Shown one piece after another: positions 1 to 5,231 of a DNA stretch of 6,538 nt (its first letter is position 1; the number at the start of each line of letters is the position of its first letter). Below the pieces are notes generated by a model. The model saw only the letters and a list, made by a program, of their open reading frames with translations. It was not told the origin of the DNA and did no database searches. Source of the DNA: Candidatus Rokuibacteriota bacterium. Its GTDB lineage: Bacteria; Methylomirabilota; Methylomirabilia; Rokubacteriales; CSP1-6. A program made the translations under genes and the position numbers. The DNA lies in contig JACQCL010000035.1 of NCBI GenBank assembly GCA_016201645.1, positions 1 to 6,538 on the forward strand, in the 5' to 3' direction.

Positions 1-71
1 AGACGATTCTCTGCAAGGATCCGTTCCAGTCCCACGACGAGCGCGTCGAGCGCCTCATCCGCAGTTTTTGA
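1..71 (+). CDS. C-terminal end of an unidentified upstream gene (partial)
   Basis: Reading from base 3, the frame gives about 22 residues ending KDPFQSHDERVERLIRSF and then a TGA stop at 69-71. The charged, helix-like tail (DERVERLIRSF) looks like a natural protein C-terminus, and the other two + frames give low-complexity Ser/Ala/Arg-rich peptides typical of shadow frames in GC-rich DNA. The stop is followed at once by a stem-loop, which fits a gene end. Too little is present to name a family. It lies on the same strand as the genes that follow but is separated from them by 159 bases that include a repeat element, so it probably belongs to a different transcription unit. Confidence 0.4.
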   Translation, partial: TILCKDPFQSHDERVERLIRSF

Positions 72-72
72 T

Positions 73-103
73 CTCGCCACCGACCGGGTCCTGTCCCGGC
101 GAG
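73..103 (+). terminator. Stem-loop after the upstream stop codon (weak terminator candidate)
   Basis: A CCGGG/CCCGG stem (84-88 with 95-99, six-base loop) is enclosed by CTCG/CGAG (73-76 with 100-103). It starts two bases after the TGA at 69-71, which is where a 3'-end hairpin would sit. There is no T-run after it (the next bases are CAGCCCCCG), so it is not a canonical intrinsic terminator. It could be a 3'-end stabilising hairpin or chance pairing in GC-rich sequence. Confidence 0.25.
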
Positions 104-133
104 CAGCCCCCGTCCTCACCTCTTGCACCCTCT

Positions 134-200
134 TGGGGTCAGGTCTTGCAATCCAACATCCCGCCGCCCTCGACATGTGTTATTGCAAGACCTGACCCCA
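134..200. repeat. Perfect 19-bp inverted repeat, REP/MITE-like element
   Basis: TGGGGTCAGGTCTTGCAAT at 134-152 is exactly the reverse complement of 182-200, with a 29-base spacer between the arms. The next outer pair (132/202) also matches after one mismatch. The arm contains GGGGTCAGGTCTTGCAAT, which from memory resembles a dispersed bacterial repeat often found beside IS200-like Y1 (REP-associated) transposase genes; this was not checked by search. No transposase lies in the window, so this would be a non-autonomous copy or remnant. It sits between two transcription units, a usual place for REP-type elements. No T-run follows either arm, so intrinsic termination is not the obvious role, although the RNA would form a very stable hairpin. 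Confidence 0.75.
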
Positions 201-213
201 CGCGTGTAGCATC

Positions 214-230
214 GAGCGGGGGGAACGCTC
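214..230 (+). promoter_or_regulatory. Hairpin carrying the aldolase ribosome-binding site in its loop
   Basis: GAGCG (214-218) pairs perfectly with CGCTC (226-230), and the seven-base loop is GGGGGAA (219-225), the only Shine-Dalgarno-like purine tract before the ATG at 231. The stem ends exactly at the start codon. A short 5-bp stem with the SD in the loop could tune initiation, for example with temperature or by presenting the SD, or it may be chance. No recognisable promoter hexamers with good spacing were found in 72-230. Confidence 0.4.
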
Positions 231-1001
231 ATGACGCCGAATCCCGTGAAGCGAAAGCTGAAGGAAGGCAGGCCGACGATCGGCACCTGGCTGAACCTGC
301 CGGAGCCGATCGCGGCGGAGGCCCTCGCGGCTCTCGGCTTCGACTGGCTGGTGGTGGACACCGAGCACGGCCCAATCGACCTCGAGGCGATGACTCATAT
401 GTTCCAGGCCATAGGCCGCTTTCCGCCCGCGCCGATGGCCCGCATCCCCTGGAACAACGAGGAGAACATCAAGCGGGTGCTGGATGCCGGGGCCTGGGGA
501 TTCGTGGCGCCGAATGTCAGGAGCGGCGAGGAGGCCGAATTGATCGTCGCCGCGGCCAAATACCCACCGGCCGGCATCCGGAGCCTCGGTGGCGGGCGGC
601 ATCATCTCTCATTCAAGACCGACCCGGCCACCTACTTCCAGCGAGCCAACGACGAAATCGTGGTCGTCGTCCAGATCGAGCACATTGACAGCGTGGAGAA
701 GATCGACGAGATCCTCTCCGTCCCGGGCCTGGATGCTTGCTTCATCGGCCCCAACGACCTCTGCGCCTCGATGGGGCTCGCGCCGTCGCTGGAGCCGCCG
801 CACCGGGAGTTCGAGGAGGCGGTTCAGACGGTCAAGCGGGCGGCCCTCAAGCACGGGGTGCCGCCCGGGATTCACTGCGCCACCCCCGAGACGGTGAACC
901 GCCGGATCGCCGACGGGTGGCGGTTCATGGGGATTATGGGTGACGTGCGCTTCTTGACGGCGGCAGCGAAGGCGGCACGCGACGCCATCCGGACGGAGTA
1001 G
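231..1001 (+). CDS. HpcH/HpaI-family class II aldolase (2-keto-3-deoxy-acid / 4-hydroxy-2-oxo-acid aldolase)
   Basis: A 256-residue cytoplasmic enzyme of the usual family length (about 250-265). Members catalyse metal-dependent, reversible retro-aldol cleavage of 2-keto-3-deoxy or 4-hydroxy-2-oxo acids to pyruvate plus an aldehyde. The catalytic set expected from E. coli HpaI is present at near-identical spacing: His46 in DTEHGP (43-48), Arg71 in ARIPWN, and metal ligands Glu150 in VQIE and Asp176 in IGPNDL. The family block PPAGIRSLGGGR (112-123) and the TIM-barrel strand pattern are also clear. The ATG at 231 follows a GGGGGAA tract at about six bases. It opens a probable operon, with an LLM oxidoreductase four bases downstream. 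The exact substrate cannot be read from sequence; hydroxyketoglutarate-type, 2-keto-3-deoxy-sugar-acid and related aldolases share these motifs. Confidence 0.92.
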   Translation: MTPNPVKRKLKEGRPTIGTWLNLPEPIAAEALAALGFDWLVVDTEHGPIDLEAMTHMFQAIGRFPPAPMARIPWNNEENIKRVLDAGAWGFVAPNVRSGEEAELIVAAAKYPPAGIRSLGGGRHHLSFKTDPATYFQRANDEIVVVVQIEHIDSVEKIDEILSVPGLDACFIGPNDLCASMGLAPSLEPPHREFEEAVQTVKRAALKHGVPPGIHCATPETVNRRIADGWRFMGIMGDVRFLTAAAKAARDAIRTE

Positions 1002-1005
1002 CGCG

Positions 1006-2001
1006 ATGTCCCGCTTAGGGTTGGCCCTGCCGTTTACCGCCGCGGTCCCCCTCTCGGACTATCTGAGCCTGGCCGGGGAGGCCGAAGCCTCCGGCTACGA
1101 CACCCTCTGGACCGGCGAGATCAATGGGACGGACGCGGTCACGACGATGGCGCTCCTGGCCAGCCGGACCGGACGGATCAACGTGGCGTCGGGGATCATT
1201 CCCGTCCAGACGAGAACCCCGATCGTCCTCGGCATGACCGCCGCGTCCCTGGCTCAGATCGCTCCGGGAAGGATCCGCCTGGGACTCGGCGTCTCCAGCA
1301 AGATCATCGTCAACGAGTGGAACGGCCTCCCCTTCGAGCGCCCGCTCGAACAACTCAAGGAGGCGGTGCGCGTCATCAGGATGGTCCTGGCCGGAGAGCG
1401 CGTGAACTTCGAGGGGCGATTTTACCGGATCCGGAACTTCCGCCTCGCTCAGCCGCCATTGCCAAAGCCGGTCCCCATCTATCTCGCCGCCCTCGGCCCG
1501 CGGATGCTCCGGCTCGCGGGGGAGATCGCCGACGGCGTCCTGCTCAACTGGATTCCGCCCGAAGCGATTCCACAGTCAGTCCGCGAGATCGAGATCGGCG
1601 CGGAAGGCGCGGGGCGCTCCCTCGCCGACCTCGAAATCGCCGCCTACATCCGGACTGCGGTCACCGACGACCCGGAACCGGGGCGGGCGGCGCTCGCCCG
1701 CGACATCACCGGCTATTGCATCGTGGACTCGTACGCCAGGTTCTTCATCGCCTGCGGCTTCGGAAAAGAAGTGGAGGCGGTGAACGCCGCCTGGCGGGCG
1801 GGCGACAGGCAGGGGGCGGTCAGTCAGATCTCGGCGAGGTTCCTCGATGGCCTCGGCATCGTGGGCCGGGCAGATTTCTGCCGCCGACGCCTGGAGGAGT
1901 ACACCAAGGCGGGCCTCACCCAGCCGGTGATCTTCCCGTTCTCGCCCGACCCCGACCCGCGCCCGGCGCTCTCCCGCACCCTCCAGGCCTTCGCGGCCTG
2001 A
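1006..2001 (+). CDS. LLM-class (luciferase-like) flavin/F420-dependent oxidoreductase
   Basis: A 331-residue protein of the bacterial-luciferase superfamily, a TIM-barrel fold using FMN or F420 to oxidise or reduce small substrates in the cytoplasm. Visible signatures are the N-terminal strand RLGLALPF (3-10); the helix and strand AEASGYDTLWTGE (26-38); the RTPIVLGMTAASLAQIAPGR segment (70-89) leading to the cofactor-region strand LGLGVSS (92-98); the F-RPLEQLKEAV helix (110-121); and PVPIYLAALGPRMLRLAGEIADG (about 155-177), typical of the F420-type branch. The ATG at 1006 is preceded by GGAG at 995-998 inside the end of the aldolase gene, seven bases away, with only four bases between the genes, so co-translation is likely. 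The substrate is unknown. F420 rather than FMN is favoured by resemblance to Mer-like members but is not proven. Confidence 0.88.
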   Translation: MSRLGLALPFTAAVPLSDYLSLAGEAEASGYDTLWTGEINGTDAVTTMALLASRTGRINVASGIIPVQTRTPIVLGMTAASLAQIAPGRIRLGLGVSSKIIVNEWNGLPFERPLEQLKEAVRVIRMVLAGERVNFEGRFYRIRNFRLAQPPLPKPVPIYLAALGPRMLRLAGEIADGVLLNWIPPEAIPQSVREIEIGAEGAGRSLADLEIAAYIRTAVTDDPEPGRAALARDITGYCIVDSYARFFIACGFGKEVEAVNAAWRAGDRQGAVSQISARFLDGLGIVGRADFCRRRLEEYTKAGLTQPVIFPFSPDPDPRPALSRTLQAFAA

Positions 2002-2013
2002 CGGGGCCAACCG

Positions 2014-2754
2014 ATGGCGGCCCTCAGAGTCCTCGGCGTCATCCCTGCCCGCTTGGCTTCGACGCGCCTCCCCCGGAAGGTGCTCCGCGAGATCGCGGGC
2101 GTGCCGATGGTCTGCCATGTCTATCGCCAGGCCCGGCAATCTGATTACCTGACTGACCTCATTGTCGCAACCGACTCCGAGGAAGTGGTGGACGCCTGCG
2201 GCGCCCACGGGATTCCCGCCGTCATGACCTCGCCGGAGCATCCTTCCGGCACCGACAGGGTCTGGGAGGTCTCCCGGGCGCGGGCGGCCGAGCTCTACGT
2301 GAACATCCAGGGCGACGAGCCCCTCATCACCTCCGGCCACATCGCGAAGCTCGTCGAGCCGTTCCTGAGCCGCCCCGACACGCAGGTCAGCACGCTCAGA
2401 ATCCGCGCCACCCTCGAGGAGGCCCGGGATCCCAACGTCGTCAAGGTGGTCATTGACGTCCGGGGGAACGCGCTCTACTTCTCGCGCCTCGCCATCCCTT
2501 ACGAGCGCGATCGGACCGCATCTCCCACGTACTGGAAACACCTCGGCCTGTACGCCTACCGTCGGGAGGCCCTGGAGAGCTTCCACCGGTTCGGCCCGTC
2601 GCCGCTCGAGACCGCCGAGCGGCTCGAACAGCTCCGCTTCCTCGAGCACGGCATCGCCATCCAGGTCGTCGAAACCACGGAGCCCACCATCGGGGTGGAC
2701 ACGGAGGCAGACCTTCAGGCAGTCGAAGCTCACCTCAGGTCGCGCCCCAAGTGA
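2014..2754 (+). CDS. kdsB: 3-deoxy-manno-octulosonate cytidylyltransferase (CMP-Kdo synthetase)
   Basis: A 246-residue cytoplasmic enzyme matching KdsB length (about 245-250). It couples Kdo to CTP, giving CMP-Kdo and pyrophosphate, the activated sugar for lipid A-core assembly. Motifs in order: nucleotide-binding IPARLASTRLPRK (10-22, with Arg18 and Lys22), VATDSEEV (51-58), SGTDR (78-82), NIQGDEPL (97-104, with metal-binding Asp101), YFSR-IP (155-162), HLGLYAYR (176-183), SPLE (196-199), LEQLR (204-208) and GVDT (227-230, with metal-binding Asp229). Residue 21 is Arg where E. coli has Gly (STRLPGK). The ATG at 2014 is 12 bases after the previous stop, with only a weak GGGG upstream (2003-2006). 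Its last four bases overlap the GTG of the next gene. No other LPS genes are present, so its company here is unusual. A close relative acting on another ulosonic acid is possible. Confidence 0.9.
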   Translation: MAALRVLGVIPARLASTRLPRKVLREIAGVPMVCHVYRQARQSDYLTDLIVATDSEEVVDACGAHGIPAVMTSPEHPSGTDRVWEVSRARAAELYVNIQGDEPLITSGHIAKLVEPFLSRPDTQVSTLRIRATLEEARDPNVVKVVIDVRGNALYFSRLAIPYERDRTASPTYWKHLGLYAYRREALESFHRFGPSPLETAERLEQLRFLEHGIAIQVVETTEPTIGVDTEADLQAVEAHLRSRPK

Positions 2755-3947
2755 AGGCCTCCCGCTGGAGCATGATGGCCCTCATCCTGACGGCCCAGAC
2801 CGTCGCCAACGTGGGGCCCATGGGGCTCCCCGCCATCGCCCCCTTCATCCGTCAGGATCTCGGGCTTTCGCTGACCCAGGCCGGCTCGTTTATCTCCGCC
2901 TACTACGTGGGCCCCATCCTCCTGTCGCTCCCCGCGGGCTGGCTGGCGGATCGGTGGGGGATCCTGCGCACCATGGTGGCGGGCGAGGCTTTGATCACCC
3001 TCGGACTCGTCGCGGCAGGCCAAGCCGGATCCTTCCCGATTCTGATCGCGCTGATGATCCTGGCGGGCGTCGGATACGGGCTGCTCAATCCGACCTCGAC
3101 GAAGGCCGTGATCGCCTGGTTCCCGCTGACCCAGCGCGCCACCGCGGTAGGGCTGAAGCAGACGGGCCTTCCTCTGGGAGGCGCCCTGGGGGCGGCCGCG
3201 CTGCCACTCATCACGCTCTGGGGTGGCTGGCGGAACGCGGTGATGCTGTCGGCCGCCGGCGTGGGGCTCCTCACGGTAGCCTCGCTCTTTCTCTACCAGG
3301 ATCCCGCCGACCTCCCACGCGCCACGCCCGGGTCTCCAGCGCCATCCATGTGGTCGGTCCTGAGGAGCCGCGATTTATGGATGGTGGCCTGCGCCACGCT
3401 CATCTTCGCCGCCATGCAGACGGTCTGGCAGAGCTTCCTCGTCCTCTACCTCCAGGATGTCGTGCAGCTGTCCGTCATCGCGGCCGCCTCGTACCTCGTT
3501 CAGGCCCAAATCATGGGCATGCTGGGGCGCGTGGCGTTTGGTCTCCTCTCAGACCGGACCTTCGGCGGCCGCCGATTGATCGTCCTCTTCCTTGCCGGGA
3601 CTGCCTCCGGGCTCTGCTCGCTGGTCATGGCCGGCGTGGCCCCGGGGACCTCGCCCTGGCTGCTCTCGGCGCTGGCCCTGACCTTCGGCTTCGTCGGGAT
3701 TGGCTGGAACGGCGTTCAGCACACGCTCATCGCCGAGCTCGCGGGACCGCGGGCCGCCGGCACCGCCGTCGGGTTCGGCCTCGCCATTTCCTCGCTCGGA
3801 GTCGCGCTGGGTCCGCCGGCCTTCGGCTGGATGGTGGAGCGGTTCGGCAGCTACCGGGTGCCATGGCTGACGCTGGCTGGCTCGATGGCGCTCTCACTGG
3901 CGCTCCTGAGTTTTGTCCGAGAGGACCGCCGGCTCTACGACCGTTGA
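2751..3947 (+). CDS. Major facilitator superfamily permease (intact)
   Basis: A 398-residue inner-membrane carrier of normal MFS length with about twelve hydrophobic segments in two six-helix halves. Motif A follows TM2 as GWLADRWG (63-70), and a second copy in the C-terminal half reads GLLSDR (264-269). The TM4-TM5 loop and TM5 read RATAVGLKQTGLPLGGALG (129-147), a pattern common in organic-anion and drug-type MFS carriers. The cytoplasmic link (about 184-208) is Pro/Ala-rich. The GTG at 2751 overlaps the kdsB stop in a GTGA junction, and only a weak AGGT lies upstream, so translation is probably coupled to kdsB; an alternative start is the ATG pair at residues 8-9. The substrate is not readable. 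Its place beside an aldolase and a solute-binding protein suggests uptake or export of a small organic acid or sugar derivative. Confidence 0.88.
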   Translation: MKASRWSMMALILTAQTVANVGPMGLPAIAPFIRQDLGLSLTQAGSFISAYYVGPILLSLPAGWLADRWGILRTMVAGEALITLGLVAAGQAGSFPILIALMILAGVGYGLLNPTSTKAVIAWFPLTQRATAVGLKQTGLPLGGALGAAALPLITLWGGWRNAVMLSAAGVGLLTVASLFLYQDPADLPRATPGSPAPSMWSVLRSRDLWMVACATLIFAAMQTVWQSFLVLYLQDVVQLSVIAAASYLVQAQIMGMLGRVAFGLLSDRTFGGRRLIVLFLAGTASGLCSLVMAGVAPGTSPWLLSALALTFGFVGIGWNGVQHTLIAELAGPRAAGTAVGFGLAISSLGVALGPPAFGWMVERFGSYRVPWLTLAGSMALSLALLSFVREDRRLYDR

Positions 3948-3979
3948 CAGCGTACGTTCCCGCGGGGACAATCGGCTCC

Positions 3980-5113
3980 GTGCGCTCGCCAAGGCTCTTC
4001 TACGGCTGGGTCGTGCTGGGGGCGGCCTCCCTGATCATCACGATGGCGATCGGCGCGCTGTTCTCGCTCGGGGTCTTCCTCAAGCCCATCGAAGACGGGA
4101 TGAAATGGAGCCGGGGCGCGATCGGAAGCGTGGCGCTCGTCAGCTGGCTGATCGTGGGGCTCGGCTCGTTCGTTTCCGGGATTCTCTCCGATCGGGTCGG
4201 CACGCGAGCGGTGGTCCTGGCCGGGGGAACGCTCCTCGGGCTGGGGCTCGTGCGCGACGAAGTGGTTCAGCGCGCGGCGGGGGTTGGCCGTGGCGATCGT
4301 CTCGGCTGGAAACGGCCTAGGAATCCTCGTGCTGTCTCCTCTCTCTCGCTTCCTCATCTCTACCTTCGACTGGCGAACGGCGCTGCTCATTCTGGGCGAC
4401 CTGGCATGGCTCGTCGTCATCCCGGCGGGCCTCCTCGTCCGGAACAGCCCGGAGGACGTGGGGGCGATCGCCCACGGCGAAGCATCACCCGGCGAAGCGT
4501 CAACGCCGGGAGGCGCAGGCTCGGCGCTTCGAAGCGTCCCGTTCTGGACCATCGCGGTGACTCACTTCGCCTGCTGCGCGGCGCACTCGGGGCCCATTTT
4601 CCACATGGTGGCCCACGCCATGGACCAGGGTGTCGCGAAAATGGCGGCGGCCACCGTGCTCGGGGTTTCGGGTTTCTCGTCCATCATCGGCCGGCTGGGA
4701 ACCGGCCTCCTGGCCGATCGCTTCGGCGCCAAGCAGATCCTGGTGACCGGCCTCGGCGTCCAGGCCGCCATGGTCTTCCTTTATCTCTTTGCCGGCGACC
4801 CGACCACCTTCTATGCCCTCGCCCTGGTCTTCGGGCTGGCCTACGGCGGGGTGATGCCGCTCTACGCTCTGGTCACCCGCGAGTACTTCGGCTACCGGGT
4901 CATGGGCACCGTGTACGGCGGGGTCTTCTTCGTCTCGTCGATCGGAATGGGGATCGGTCCTATGCCGGCGGCTACATCTTCGACGTTCTGGGAAGCTACC
5001 GCTGGCTCTACCTGGGCTCCTTCGCCATCGGCCTTGCAGCCGTCCTCCTCGCCGCCACCCTGAGGCCGCCCCGGCTAGCTCCCACGCCCGCGATGGCGCC
5101 GGTCCTCCATTGA
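3980..5113 (+). pseudogene. Second MFS permease (OFA/MCT-like), broken by two frame changes
   Basis: Three consecutive frame segments together read as one MFS carrier. Segment 1 (GTG 3980 to about 4252) gives RSPRLFYGWVVLGAAS, TM1-TM2, motif A (GILSDRVGTR) and the start of TM3. Segment 2, shifted by +1 (about 4254-4960), begins ATKWFSARRGLAVAIVSAGN and carries TM5-TM11 with GLLADRFG. Segment 3, back in the first frame (4961-5113), gives YAGGYIFD, TM12 and the stop. The first junction jumps from mid-TM3 to the TM4-TM5 loop, so roughly 35 residues including TM4 are missing, which fits a deletion of about 100 bases (3n+2). The second fits one lost base after 4960. The remaining length of about 376 codons falls short of the usual 400-420. 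GGGGA (3964-3968) precedes the GTG; a TTG at 3944 is an alternative start. Real decay and assembly error are both possible. Confidence 0.82.
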
Positions 5114-5138
5114 CACACCTGGGGTTCGGTGCTATAGA
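5110..5138 (+). promoter_or_regulatory. Sigma70-type promoter for the solute-binding protein gene
   Basis: TTGACA (5110-5115) is a perfect -35 hexamer and TATAGA (5133-5138) a five-of-six -10 hexamer, separated by the ideal 17 bases. TGC (5130-5132) directly before the -10 adds an extended -10 element. The -35 box overlaps the TGA stop (5111-5113) of the broken permease. Transcription would begin near 5145 and give a leader of about 85-90 bases before the ATG at 5232. The match implies a strong, independent promoter separating this gene from the preceding operon. Confidence 0.75.
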
Positions 5139-5185
5139 GTCGGTCACACTAACCAGGCAGGAATCTTCCGTGTTTTAAGCCCTGT

Positions 5186-5213
5186 GGGGCCGACCCCGAG
5201 GTCCGGACCTTTT
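5186..5213 (+). promoter_or_regulatory. Two leader dyads: GGGG/CCCC hairpin and a 12-bp perfect palindrome followed by TTTT
   Basis: GGGG (5186-5189) can pair with CCCC (5194-5197) across the loop CCGA. Immediately after lies AGGTCCGGACCT (5199-5210), a perfect 12-bp palindrome whose last T begins a run of four (5210-5213). It sits in the transcribed leader between the promoter and the Shine-Dalgarno sequence. The palindrome suits a dimeric repressor operator; alternatively the pair of hairpins with a short T-run could act as a weak attenuator. Four T's and a 4-bp RNA stem (AGGU/ACCU, loop CCGG) are weak for termination. Confidence 0.4.
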
Positions 5214-5217
5214 CAAC

Positions 5218-5225
5218 AAGGAGGG
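5218..5225 (+). promoter_or_regulatory. Strong Shine-Dalgarno site of the solute-binding protein gene
   Basis: AAGGAGGG ends about seven bases before the ATG at 5232. It is by far the best ribosome-binding site in the window and fixes the start of the downstream gene, implying high expression as expected for a periplasmic capture protein. Confidence 0.85.
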
Positions 5226-5231
5226 ACACCA

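Noticed and set aside
134..200. The inverted repeat as a canonical rho-independent terminator
   Set aside because: No T-run follows either arm, and the 29-base loop is long for an intrinsic terminator.
68..688. A + strand frame of 206 codons crossing the intergenic repeat into the aldolase gene
   Set aside because: Low-complexity Pro/Arg/Gly composition with no family signature; the aldolase frame from 231 explains the region.
1576..2733. A 385-codon open frame on the minus strand
   Set aside because: It is antisense to the LLM gene and kdsB, is rich in Arg/Gly/Asp/Glu with no recognisable motif, and is the usual antisense shadow of high-GC3 genes.
3948..3979. A promoter in the 32-base gap between the two MFS genes, suggested by TTGACA at 3944-3949
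   Set aside because: No -10-like hexamer lies 16-19 bases downstream; the sequence there is GC-rich coding start, so the hexamer looks incidental.
4241..4970. Programmed ribosomal frameshifting as the cause of the two frame changes in the second MFS gene
   Set aside because: No slippery heptamer or adjacent strong pseudoknot-like structure was seen at either site, and a frameshift could not restore the missing TM4 at the first junction.
2453..5113. A very long uninterrupted + strand frame of 886 codons read as one protein
   Set aside because: Its first part is a Pro/Arg/Ser-rich shadow of kdsB and of the first MFS gene, whose own frames carry all the family motifs. Only 3980 to about 4252 and 4961-5113 of this frame are real, as pieces of the broken second permease.
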